From assembly GCA_963751355.1 (NCBI GenBank), contig CAVVVS010000071.1:1-64000 (forward strand): 64,000 bases of DNA, written 5' to 3'. The notes beneath the pieces were generated by a model. It ran no database searches. It was not told where the DNA came from and was given only the letters and a program-made list of their open reading frames with translations. Both the position numbers and the translations under genes were made by a program. This document shows positions 45,683 to 54,705 of the stretch, piece after piece (position 1 is the stretch's first letter; each line of letters begins with the position of its first letter). The DNA comes from CAVVVS01 sp963751355. GTDB lineage: Bacteria > Bacteroidota > Ignavibacteria > Ignavibacteriales > Ignavibacteriaceae.

Positions 45683-45738
45683 AATTGGTGCAGAATCTTC
45701 AAAGGTATTTTGTTATTCTAATAACATCGAAAGCAAAT

Positions 45739-46680
45739 ATGAATTTTAAAATGTATGAATCACATAGAATCCTGAAAATTATTCTTACAATGAATTTTCT
45801 TTTACTACTATCGGCATTTTTTTTAACAGGCTGCCGGAAGCCTCTTAGCCAAAAGGGAAATCCTGCTTACATTGCACAAATAAAAGAATGGCACGAAGAA
45901 AGAATTGAAAACTTAAAAAAACCTAACGGCTGGTTAAACCTTGTGGGCTTGTACTGGCTAAAAGACGGCGAAAACACATTTGGTTCCGATAGTGCAAACT
46001 CAATTATTTTCCCGGATAAAGCTCCGAAGTATATGGGCGTATTTAGATTAAATAACGGTAAGGCAACTGTAAAAATAAACACCGGTTTAAATGTAACTAA
46101 CAACGGCAGTCCTGTAACGGAAATGGAATTGCAAAATGATTTATCGGCTTCCCCAACCATATTGGAATACAATTCGCTGCGATGGTTTATAATTAAAAGG
46201 GGGGATAACATGTACGGTGTGAGACTACGCGATTTAGATGCACCGCTTGTAAAAAACTTTGAAGACATAAAAACATTTCCGGTTAATGAGGATTGGAGAA
46301 TCATGGCGGAATTTGTCAAGTACAACGCACCTAAAGTTATTTCAGTTCCAAGCATAATCGGAACCGTAGACCAGGATACACTTCCTGGCTATCTTTCTTT
46401 TGTTCTCAACGGAAAAAAATACAAATTAGATCCCGTAGTTGAAGGAAATGAATTCTTCATAATATTTGCTGATGAGACAAACGGAAAGGAAACTTACGGT
46501 GCCGGAAGATTTTTATATGCGGCAATGCCGGAGTCAGCCGGAAAAACAATTTTAGATTTCAACAAAGCTTATAATCCTCCTTGTGCCTTTACTGAATTTG
46601 CTACATGTCCTCTTCCCCCGAAAGATAATTATCTTCATTTGAAGATAACAGCAGGTGAAAAAAAGTATGGGGAAGAATAA
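45739..46680 (+). CDS. DUF1684-domain lipoprotein
   Basis: An exported protein of about 314 residues with a lipobox FFLTGC in the signal sequence. The rest is a DUF1684 domain: IKEWHEERIENL then NGWLNLVGLYWLKDGENTFG at the start, YGAGRFLYAAMPESAGKTILDFNKAYNPPCAFTEFATCPLPP near the end (quoted as separate blocks, the whole run being continuous), and the final AGEKKYG. The family's activity is not known; conserved cysteines in NPPCAF and ATCPLPP could bind metal. A TTG at 45685 would extend the frame but adds residues without signal character, so I use the ATG at 45739; 45790 is also possible. Confidence 0.85.
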   Translation: MNFKMYESHRILKIILTMNFLLLLSAFFLTGCRKPLSQKGNPAYIAQIKEWHEERIENLKKPNGWLNLVGLYWLKDGENTFGSDSANSIIFPDKAPKYMGVFRLNNGKATVKINTGLNVTNNGSPVTEMELQNDLSASPTILEYNSLRWFIIKRGDNMYGVRLRDLDAPLVKNFEDIKTFPVNEDWRIMAEFVKYNAPKVISVPSIIGTVDQDTLPGYLSFVLNGKKYKLDPVVEGNEFFIIFADETNGKETYGAGRFLYAAMPESAGKTILDFNKAYNPPCAFTEFATCPLPPKDNYLHLKITAGEKKYGEE

Positions 46681-46728
46681 CACTAGTATTTATTTAATAA
46701 ATGAGTCTACTCTAAAAATGGTTTAAAT

Positions 46729-46800
46729 GTCATTCTGAGGGAGCGAAGCGACTGAAGAATCTTTCATATTATAATGAGTTAGAGATTCTTCCCTTCGTTC
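46729..46800. repeat. Dispersed GTCATTCTGAG-type palindromic repeat
   Basis: Starts GTCATTCTGAGGGAGCGAAG and contains the inverted pair AAGAATCT (46756-46763) and AGATTCTT (46783-46790), flanked by further GCGAAG/TTCGTT complementarity. The same kind of sequence is familiar between genes in many bacteria. Related copies in this window lie at about 51838-51957, 58595-58691 and 59757-59827. A separate short stem AAGGCTG/CAGCCTT follows at 46862-46900. Confidence 0.55.
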
Positions 46801-46982
46801 ATAATAAAGCGTCTGAGCTTTTTAGGGCGGGCTCATAAATAGCCATTATTATTTTTTTCAAAAGGCTGCCTAAAAAGTAATCTACATTTTGGACAGCCTT
46901 CATGAATGAGTTTAAAAATTCTCACAAAGTTAAAAATATTTACAAAAACAATAGTGTAAATGAGAATATCATGTATGGTTTA

Positions 46983-47942
46983 TTAATTATAAATCTTGAA
47001 GGGATTTCCCCTGCTTATTTCTTTGCCGAAATTTTGTTTATAAATCTTTTTATACTTATCTAATAAATTATTAGGAAGTTCCTTCCCGTTGACGGTCATT
47101 TTATCAGGTCCGAGTTCCATACTGAAATGTTCATCTTCTATTTTAATGTATCCGTCCTTTACTAATTCATGCTTAACATCCTTTAAGAAACTTTTCAACT
47201 TGCTTAGTTTTTTATCAAGATCTTTTAAATTTAATTTTAAATCCTTCAGCTCATCTTTAAGCCTGCTCATCCGGGACTCTAAACCTGACATGTTGATGTC
47301 GGAGTTGTCATAATCAAAATAGAATGAATGATGATTAAATTTCATTTTCTTTATATGATTTTTCAGCTTCTCCATATCAGTTCTGAATTCAGTTGTATCG
47401 AATTTAAAATCAAATTTCATATCTTTTAGTTTGTGCAATTCTTTGCTCATATTTTTCATTTCTTCCTTAAATGCTTTTTTGTCGAAAGGAAAATATGTAG
47501 AGTCAAATTTCAGATTCCGCAGACTGGATTTCAAATGCTCCATATCTTTTTTAAATTCTGTTGAATCGAACGGAAAATCTTTCATGTGAAAGGTAAAGTA
47601 TCGCGGTTCGCTTTGTACTTCGTAGAGATTATCATATACTAAATCTTTGTACTGTTTAATCTGCTTCTCAGGAATTTGAACATTGTTCTTATAAAGTTTT
47701 GATATTTTGTTATTATCGAAAATAACTTTCCAGTTGATATCATTTCCATCTTTTTTTTCGACGAAAGAAAACACCTTTTCGTTAGGCTTTAGTGTATCTT
47801 GAACGGTTTTGGGTTTGTTTCCGGTCTGACCTGAAGTACTTGCACAAGCTTGCAAGCTAACGAGAGAATAGACTGTTATTGCAAATATTGCAGTCAATTC
47901 TCCGAATTTGTGAAAAGAAAATTTAGTAAATGAAGATTTCAT
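46983..47942 (-). CDS. Lipoprotein-like protein with internal repeats and coiled coil
   Basis: A 319-residue protein that I do not recognise. The signal sequence ends VSLQACAS, a possible lipobox, with a good AGGAG upstream of the ATG. Residues about 115-215 hold three degenerate repeats of about 32 residues with the pattern F-x-F-D-x-x-x-F-x-x-x-M-x-x-L-K, alternating phenylalanine-rich strands and lysine-rich helices. Residues about 220-265 form a leucine/lysine heptad coiled coil (LKDELKDLKLNLKDLDKKL). It ends in a short C-terminal domain (FSMELGPDKMTVNGKELP). Similar C-termini occur in anti-sigma-linked or BlaR-associated membrane proteins I have seen, but no function can be assigned. Confidence 0.7.
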   Translation of the reverse strand: MKSSFTKFSFHKFGELTAIFAITVYSLVSLQACASTSGQTGNKPKTVQDTLKPNEKVFSFVEKKDGNDINWKVIFDNNKISKLYKNNVQIPEKQIKQYKDLVYDNLYEVQSEPRYFTFHMKDFPFDSTEFKKDMEHLKSSLRNLKFDSTYFPFDKKAFKEEMKNMSKELHKLKDMKFDFKFDTTEFRTDMEKLKNHIKKMKFNHHSFYFDYDNSDINMSGLESRMSRLKDELKDLKLNLKDLDKKLSKLKSFLKDVKHELVKDGYIKIEDEHFSMELGPDKMTVNGKELPNNLLDKYKKIYKQNFGKEISRGNPFKIYN

Positions 47943-48363
47943 CCTTCGCTCCTTTTGGTTTATAAATAACTTGCGGAAACGGGATTTATTTTACGGAATC
48001 ATCCGCTTTTATTAATTAAGACGCTCGGGCGAAAGGGAAGTTTTGTGTAATCATCACCAATTATTTGAACGAGCATTTTTTGATATGAACGGTTACAATT
48101 TAGGATGGAGAAAGGTTAAATAAATCTTTGAGATTATCTTTGATGAGAGATTTTAAAATTGGTCAATTGTCATTGTAATCAATTAATTTATTAAGGATTA
48201 TATAAATGACGGACGAAACCCAAATGATACTATGAATAACTGTAAGACAAATGACAAAGACAATAAAAACTAAATAAAAATTTTTTTGCATTTTATTATC
48301 ATTATTGGAATATTCACTCCTGTTTTTTAATTTAGTTTTGCAATTTTTTTTAAGGGGAGATTT
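47943..48363. other. Intergenic region between divergent genes
   Basis: About 420 AT-rich bases between the repeat lipoprotein (minus) and the OPT transporter (plus). Promoters for both must lie here; no operator, terminator or repeat is convincing. Short ATG-led frames of 9-14 codons near 48206 have no recognisable content. Confidence 0.5.
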
Positions 48364-50376
48364 ATGGCAAATAATAAAGATTCCGCAGCAGAATTCAAAC
48401 CTTATATTTCCGCAAAAGAAACCATCTCTGAGTTCACATTAAAAGCAATAATTTTAGGTGGAATTTTCGGAATAATCTTCGGCGCATCCTCTGTTTATTT
48501 GGGATTAAAAGTCGGAATGACGGTCAGCGCTTCAATACCTATCGCTGTATTGGCAATTTCCGTATTTAAAAAGTTCGGCAACGCAACTATACTTGAAAAC
48601 AATATAGTTCAAACAATAGGTTCTGCCGGTGAATCGGTAGCTGCAGGAGTTGTCTTTACAATTCCGGCACTTTTATTTCTTCCCGGGGGAATGGCTTACT
48701 TCAAATATTTTCAAATATTTGTTCTTGCTTTAACCGGCGGCGTTTTGGGAGTTCTCTTTATGATTCCTCTAAGAAGAGCATTAATTGTAAAAGAGCATGA
48801 AACCTTACCGTATCCTGAAGGAACTGCATGCGCCGACGTGCTGATTGCCGGCGAAAAGGGCGGTAATTTAGCAAAAAAAGTTTACTATGGTTTAGGTATA
48901 GCATTTGTTTACAAACTCTTCATGTCTATTCTCGGATTGTGGAAAGATGTTCCTACTTATGTATTCGGAAGAAAATCTGCACTGCCTAACGGAACAATCA
49001 ACGGTGAAATAACTCCGGAACTATTAGGGGTTGGGTATATAATCGGTCCGCGTATTGCCGGAATAATGGTAGCCGGCGGCGTTCTGTCATGGATAGTTTT
49101 AATTCCGTTAATCACGTTATTGGGTGATCATTTAACAACGGTATTTCCGCCCGCGACCAAGCTTATATCGGAAATGTCTCCGAGCGAAATTTGGAACAAT
49201 TATATCAGATATATTGGTGCCGGCGCAGTAACATTCGGCGGGTTAATTACTTTAATAAAATCTATTCCAACAATTATTAGTGCATTTTCGGATTCCTTTA
49301 AAGACATAAAAGCGAATAGGGCAAATAAACAAAATAATGTAGTTACTGAGATCGAAAGAACTTCAAGAGACATACCTCTTACGGTTGTTTTAGGGGGAAG
49401 CCTTTTACTTGTAATTTTTATGGTTTTGATTCCTTCTATTCCAACGAACTTTCTTTCCGCAATTATGGTTGTAATATTCGGATTTTTCTTTGTCACTGTT
49501 TCTTCAAGAATTGTGGGGTTAATCGGTTCATCATCAAATCCGGTATCCGGTATGACGATTGCAACTCTAATGGCAACTTCTTTAATTTTTGTCGGAATCG
49601 GATGGACGGGTGACTTTTATCAGCCATTAGCCTTGGTTGTCGGCTCAATTGTTTGTATTGCAGTAGCAAATGCCGGTTCTACATCTCAAGATTTAAAGAC
49701 CGGTTTTTTAGTCGGCGCAACACCTATTAAACAGCAAATCGGACTGCTAATTGGAGTTTTAGTTTCCGTTGTTGCAATTGGATTTACATTACTTCTGCTA
49801 ACAAATACAGTTGGAATAGGTACCATTACACCGCAGCACCCTCAACCATTGCCTGCACCGCAGGCAATTTTAATGTCAACTGTTATCAAAGGATTATTAA
49901 GTCAAAATCTACCCTGGGGATTAGTACTTATCGGAATGGGCCTATCATTAGTAATGGAATTATCGGGAGTTTCGTCTCTGGCTTTTGCTGTTGGAGCGTA
50001 TCTTCCGCTTTCGACTACTTCGACAATATACATCGGCGGTTTGGTTAAATGGTTTGTCGATAAAAAGAAAAAATCAAAAGAAACCGAAATTGGACCCGGC
50101 GCATTATTTAGCTCAGGGCTTATTGCCGGTGGTACGATTATGGGAATTATAGTTGCTGTGTTAATCGGATGGACAGTCGGCAACGATGTCCAGGGAAATG
50201 CAATTTCATTTATTGATAAAGTTCACCAAATAGTTCTCGGCATTTTTACAAGCGGCGGTACAGGAACTTTAGGCGATTATTTAGGCGGCTGGGGTGATAT
50301 TTTAGGTTTGTTTTTCTTTGCTTTGCTTTCATTATTGCTTTATAAAATTGCAATGGGAAAAGAAGATAAAATTTAA
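48364..50376 (+). CDS. OPT-family oligopeptide transporter
   Basis: A 670-residue transporter with about 16 hydrophobic helices. The segment GGIFGIIFGASSVYLGLKVG near the N terminus and LPYPEGTACADVLIAGEKGG are diagnostic for the bacterial OPT family; NPVSGMTIATLM and NAGSTSQDLKTGFLVGATP lie in the second half. OPT proteins import small peptides, driven by proton motive force; some carry metal chelates instead. A strong AAGGGGAG supports the start. It forms an operon with the MFS gene 11 bases downstream. Confidence 0.93.
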   Translation: MANNKDSAAEFKPYISAKETISEFTLKAIILGGIFGIIFGASSVYLGLKVGMTVSASIPIAVLAISVFKKFGNATILENNIVQTIGSAGESVAAGVVFTIPALLFLPGGMAYFKYFQIFVLALTGGVLGVLFMIPLRRALIVKEHETLPYPEGTACADVLIAGEKGGNLAKKVYYGLGIAFVYKLFMSILGLWKDVPTYVFGRKSALPNGTINGEITPELLGVGYIIGPRIAGIMVAGGVLSWIVLIPLITLLGDHLTTVFPPATKLISEMSPSEIWNNYIRYIGAGAVTFGGLITLIKSIPTIISAFSDSFKDIKANRANKQNNVVTEIERTSRDIPLTVVLGGSLLLVIFMVLIPSIPTNFLSAIMVVIFGFFFVTVSSRIVGLIGSSSNPVSGMTIATLMATSLIFVGIGWTGDFYQPLALVVGSIVCIAVANAGSTSQDLKTGFLVGATPIKQQIGLLIGVLVSVVAIGFTLLLLTNTVGIGTITPQHPQPLPAPQAILMSTVIKGLLSQNLPWGLVLIGMGLSLVMELSGVSSLAFAVGAYLPLSTTSTIYIGGLVKWFVDKKKKSKETEIGPGALFSSGLIAGGTIMGIIVAVLIGWTVGNDVQGNAISFIDKVHQIVLGIFTSGGTGTLGDYLGGWGDILGLFFFALLSLLLYKIAMGKEDKI

Positions 50377-50387
50377 TTAGAAAATTC

Positions 50388-51716
50388 ATGACAAAAATCA
50401 ATCCGCCATTAGGACTCGTTAAAAAAGAACCAACACCTTTTTATAGGTGGATGGTTCTTTTATTTTTAAGTGTTGCAATGTTTGGCAATTACTATGTTTT
50501 CGATTCTATTGCATTAGTTGCCGATCAGCTAAAAACCTCACTTCATTTCACTGATCTAGATATCGGGCAGCTATACTCTGCTTACAGCTTAGCCGCAATA
50601 ATAGTATTAGTCTTTGGCGGTATTTTGGTTGATAAATTGGGTACAAAAAAATCGGCACTTATTTTTGCTTCAATTTGTACAATTTCAGGCTTTTTAGTTG
50701 CGTTTTCGTCAAATTTATATCTAATGCTTGCCGGCAGATTTTTATTGGGAATCGGATCAGAGCCTCTAATAGTTGCAATTACCGTAGCAATTGCAAAATG
50801 GTATAAGGGAAAAGAATTAAGTTTTGCTATGGGATTAAACTTGTTTTTTGCCCGCAGCGGAACCGTTGCTGTTGACAATTCTCCTACAATTTTTCCGGGC
50901 TTGTATAGCGGCGGTTATTCAGCTCCTTTGTTTGCGGCTGCTTTTATAGGTATTCTTTCACTTGTAGGTATTCTGGTTTATTATATAATTGAATCTTCAG
51001 GTGAAAAGAAGTTTGCATTGGGTGGCGGCGCCCAGACCGACAAATTAAACTTGAAGAATCTTTTTAAATTTAATAAGTCATTCTGGTATATAACATTGTT
51101 ATGTGTTACGTTTTATTCTGCGATCTTTCCTTTCCGAACTTTTGCAGTTAAATTCTTTATGGAAAGTCATCACCTGTCGCGTGAAACCGCAGGCTGGATG
51201 ATCTCAAATTTACCTCTGGCTGCAATGATTGCGACACCGCTCATTGGATTACTGGTAGATTTTATCGGCAGACGTGCGTTACTGATGACCATAGGTTCAA
51301 TTTTATTATTACCTGTTTATTTGCTGATGGCTTACAGTAATCTTTCACTTTATGTTCCGGTTATTATGATGGGAGTTGCATTCTCATTAATCCCTGCAGT
51401 TATGTGGCCCGCGGTATCTTACATCGTGGAAGAAAAGCGTTTGGGAGCTGCCTATGCACTGATGACACTAATACAGCAAATTGGAATGATGCTATTTCCA
51501 TTAATAGTAGGAGCTGCAAACGATTATTCAGGTGCAAGTGCAACTAATCCAGGTGGATATAATCTTGGAATGTGGATATTTTCAATACTCGGAGTCTTAG
51601 GTCTTATCTTTGCATATTTGTTGAGGAAATCGGAAACCGGACCGAACGGACATGGGCTTGAACTAAGTAAAGCTGAGGCTGAACGGAGAAGGCTGGCTAT
51701 AGAAGCCGGCAGTTAG
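50388..51716 (+). CDS. MFS transporter in operon with OPT
   Basis: A 442-residue major facilitator with 12 helices. The TM2-TM3 loop reads GGILVDKLGTKKSALI and the second-half loop GLLVDFIGRRALL. The start lies 11 bases after the OPT stop, so both are on one transcript. Pairing with a peptide importer suggests a role in handling peptide-derived products, such as export of surplus amino acids, but that is inference. The polar C-terminal tail is rich in charged residues (LSKAEAERRRLAIEAG). Confidence 0.88.
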   Translation: MTKINPPLGLVKKEPTPFYRWMVLLFLSVAMFGNYYVFDSIALVADQLKTSLHFTDLDIGQLYSAYSLAAIIVLVFGGILVDKLGTKKSALIFASICTISGFLVAFSSNLYLMLAGRFLLGIGSEPLIVAITVAIAKWYKGKELSFAMGLNLFFARSGTVAVDNSPTIFPGLYSGGYSAPLFAAAFIGILSLVGILVYYIIESSGEKKFALGGGAQTDKLNLKNLFKFNKSFWYITLLCVTFYSAIFPFRTFAVKFFMESHHLSRETAGWMISNLPLAAMIATPLIGLLVDFIGRRALLMTIGSILLLPVYLLMAYSNLSLYVPVIMMGVAFSLIPAVMWPAVSYIVEEKRLGAAYALMTLIQQIGMMLFPLIVGAANDYSGASATNPGGYNLGMWIFSILGVLGLIFAYLLRKSETGPNGHGLELSKAEAERRRLAIEAGS

Positions 51717-51837
51717 TAACGAAATAGAACTGAAATTTATTTTATGACAGTATAATCATTCTGAAAAAAGCAATTTCCCTACTGAGACCGTCAATTATAT
51801 ACAAAAGTTATGCACAGCCCTATTTTTGTTATATTGA

Positions 51838-51957
51838 GCGAAGCACGCAATGGACTCCAATGGCGAAATAACTTAAAATGCTCAATAAATGCAGCAATGA
51901 GATTCTATCCGCCTAAGTTAATACCATATGGCACAGATATAGACGGGTCAGAATGAC
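51838..51957. repeat. Degenerate dispersed GTCAT...ATGAC repeat
   Basis: Begins GTTATATTGAGCGAAGCAC, a decayed form of the GTCATTCTGAGCGAAGC start, and ends in AGAATGAC (51950-51957), the complement of GTCATTCT. It fills most of the gap between the convergent MFS and phosphoesterase genes. Confidence 0.5.
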
Positions 51958-51995
51958 AATTTTGTTTATTAACTATTATTTTAAGGTGCTCAATT

Positions 51996-54470
51996 CTAAT
52001 CGTCATCTTTATCATGATGTTTTTCTACTGTCTTAACAAAAGCGCTTCTTACAGGGGCGGGCATTACCGAGTTTCTGCCTTTCACCGATTTCCAGATAAT
52101 TTCATTTAATTCATCTTCCGGCGCTGCATCTTCTTTTGCGAAATTCATTTTTTCACTTGCTTCGGAACCGTAAGCATCCGCCATATTTTTTGCGTGAATG
52201 TCTATCAGCGGGGAAATGACATTATAAGGTGTTGTATCCGGTTTATCCTGAATAGAAAACAAAATGGGTGTTGCCGAAAGATCGTACTGTGTCATCGGCG
52301 GCAGCCCTAGAATTAACTCCATTGTTTTCAAAACTCCGGATGTTGAATACATTGTATGATCAACATAATGGCGTTTAACATAGGGACTGATAACAAGCAG
52401 CGTTGATCGATGAGCATCCACATGATCCGAGCCGTCCTGAGCATCATCTTCCAAAACAAAAATAATCGAACTCTTCCAGTATTTGCTGTGAGATATAGTC
52501 TGTACGATTAAACCTAGTGCATAATCGTTTTGTGCAAGATAAGCGTGCGGGGTTAATCTTCCTTTAGCTGTTCCGTATGTATGGTCGTTCGGTAATCTCA
52601 TTATGTTGAAATTTGGGAGCGAATCGTTTTTCACATAGTTTTCAAACTCTTTTTTCCATTGTTCATACCGGTAAACATCACTGATAGTTAAACTCCAGCC
52701 CGGGTATGTCGGGGAAACATACGGACGCATATCTTCATCATTTGCCTGATAAATTCCGTTCACTTTGCTGACGAACTCACCGTAATCTCTTAAAGATCTA
52801 CCATGGTTCAAAACATCATTCCAGATGTAACCGGAAGACGGTGTTGCAATCGGATAACCGCCTTCAAACTGATATGCGCCGCCTCTTCCGCCGTAATATA
52901 CAGGCCACATTTTTTCCACGTAATCGGTAGCATATGCAGCAGTCGACCAGTTATGTCCGTCCGCGCTTACTTCGGCATCTACATAAAAATTATCGTATAG
53001 CGTAAATTCTTCCGTCAAGTTATGCTGATTCGGCGTAATCTTCCGCGGGAATAAACATAACGAAGAATCTCCATTTCCTTCTTTTATATCCCCGAATACC
53101 TGGTCGTATGTTCTGTTTTCTTTAATGATGTAGAAAACATGTTTAATTTCTTTACTTCCGCCGCTGTTATAATTAGTAGGAATTACGCTCTGAATACCTG
53201 TCCAGTTTTTCTCTTTTGAAATGTAGGGAGTATTATCATATACTTTTTTGCTTAGTGCTGCCAATGTTTTGTTATCCGGGTAATTAATTATTGAAAGAGT
53301 TCCTTTAAACAAACTTCCTATATATTGTAAGTCCTTGTAGTTTTTTACTCCCGGTTTCGGTCCTTGTGGATTGGGCATGGATTTAAGTCCCTTACCGTTT
53401 GCAACCAATATACTGTTATTCTTTTTATTGTATTGAACCGCTGTCGGATACCAGCCAACCGGAATAAAACCGATACTTTTTGATTTATCTTTTTTAGAAA
53501 TATCGAACAGAGCTATGTAATTGTTATCGGCATTTGCAACCATCAAAACACTTTCATCTCCGTTAAAGCATATTGCATCGGGTGTGCTTCCGAAAGGTAC
53601 ATCCGCACCTAAAGCAGAGTTTAATTTTTCCGTTTCTTTATTTGTAGTTAAATCAACTACCGATGTTGAGTTGTTGTTAGCATTAGTCACAAACAACCTG
53701 GAATCATCTTTGGATATAAGTATCTGGCAGGGATGATTCCCAACTTTAATTTTATTTACAATTTGATAATTGCTTAAATCAATTTCAGCGATTGAAGAAT
53801 TTCCCCATAACGATACGTATGCTTTAGTTTCCGCATGATTACTTTTAACACCGTAACATTGAGAAGGCATCTCTACTTTTTTTACAATCTTTTTTGTAGA
53901 AGGATTACATACGTACAGGGTATTGTTACCCTTTGTTACAACCAGAAGAAGATTTTTCGCGGGAAGATAATCCAACCCCGTGACCGATATTTTATCTTTC
54001 GGATGTCTTTGTCCGAACACAATTGAATCCCGTAAAGCTACTTTACCGTTGTTAAAGCTGTAAATGTACACAACATTATTATCGCCGCCGGAGACGAACA
54101 GCCTTGAATCGTCCTTGTTAAAAGCCAGACCGTACCAGGTATTAGAAACCTTGAGCCGTTGTACTTCCTTCGCATCATTCAAATCTACAACCGATAGAGA
54201 ATTTTCGCCCATCCCGCTGTTGGAGGAAATCGCGTAATTCCCGTCGTTTGTGACAACCATGTTTAAAGGTAGTTCACCTATTCCAACTTGTTTACCGGTA
54301 GGTGTAAGTTTCCATCCATTGGGTAATAATGTAAAACCGGGATATTGACCCGGCAAATTTGAATTTTTTTCATTCGATTCTTTTTGCTGGTGAAGCGAAG
54401 ACGAGCAGCCGAAAGAAATAAAAAGTAACATCCCCGAAAGTAAAATTGCGGTAAAATTTTTAGTAGTCAT
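51996..54470 (-). CDS. Beta-propeller plus phosphoesterase lipoprotein
   Basis: An 824-residue probable lipoprotein (lipobox ISFGC, cysteine at residue 22). Residues about 55-400 form a YVTN/YncE-type seven-bladed propeller with repeating SRLFVTNANNNSTSVVDL blocks. Residues about 450-770 form an alkaline-phosphatase-superfamily domain of the acid-phosphatase/phospholipase C-like type: IKENRTYDQVFGD near its start, VDAEVSADGHNWS, FVLEDDAQDGSDHVDAHRS with metal ligands, and VISPYVK. The fusion matches proteins annotated as bifunctional YncE/alkaline phosphatase family. It probably hydrolyses phosphate esters at the cell surface, and the propeller may bind substrate or a partner (inference). No strong ribosome site; the ATG gives a proper signal. 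Confidence 0.88.
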   Translation of the reverse strand: MTTKNFTAILLSGMLLFISFGCSSSLHQQKESNEKNSNLPGQYPGFTLLPNGWKLTPTGKQVGIGELPLNMVVTNDGNYAISSNSGMGENSLSVVDLNDAKEVQRLKVSNTWYGLAFNKDDSRLFVSGGDNNVVYIYSFNNGKVALRDSIVFGQRHPKDKISVTGLDYLPAKNLLLVVTKGNNTLYVCNPSTKKIVKKVEMPSQCYGVKSNHAETKAYVSLWGNSSIAEIDLSNYQIVNKIKVGNHPCQILISKDDSRLFVTNANNNSTSVVDLTTNKETEKLNSALGADVPFGSTPDAICFNGDESVLMVANADNNYIALFDISKKDKSKSIGFIPVGWYPTAVQYNKKNNSILVANGKGLKSMPNPQGPKPGVKNYKDLQYIGSLFKGTLSIINYPDNKTLAALSKKVYDNTPYISKEKNWTGIQSVIPTNYNSGGSKEIKHVFYIIKENRTYDQVFGDIKEGNGDSSLCLFPRKITPNQHNLTEEFTLYDNFYVDAEVSADGHNWSTAAYATDYVEKMWPVYYGGRGGAYQFEGGYPIATPSSGYIWNDVLNHGRSLRDYGEFVSKVNGIYQANDEDMRPYVSPTYPGWSLTISDVYRYEQWKKEFENYVKNDSLPNFNIMRLPNDHTYGTAKGRLTPHAYLAQNDYALGLIVQTISHSKYWKSSIIFVLEDDAQDGSDHVDAHRSTLLVISPYVKRHYVDHTMYSTSGVLKTMELILGLPPMTQYDLSATPILFSIQDKPDTTPYNVISPLIDIHAKNMADAYGSEASEKMNFAKEDAAPEDELNEIIWKSVKGRNSVMPAPVRSAFVKTVEKHHDKDDD

Positions 54471-54603
54471 ATTTCTAAAGATTTTTTATAGGTGAAATTT
54501 ATTTGTTTTAAAAATATTAAAATTTTTAATTAAAGTGGGTATGATTTTATTAATTAATGATTAATTGATATGTATTTCATAAAAGAAAATATTTTATGTT
54601 TAA

Positions 54604-54620
54604 GCATCACGAGGTGATGC
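54604..54620. repeat. REP-like perfect hairpin
   Basis: GCATCAC (54604-54610) and GTGATGC (54614-54620) form a perfect 7-bp stem with the loop GAG. It lies in the 235-base gap downstream of metH. The form is that of REP-type palindromes seen in many copies in Bacteroidota (from memory). A second small stem, TGTGT/ACACA, follows at about 54641-54653. Confidence 0.45.
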
Positions 54621-54705
54621 AACTTCAATCTTAATAACCTTGTGTGAAACACAGAGTATAAAGTTAATAAAAGGGAAACAATATTACGTTAGATACTTTT
54701 TATTT

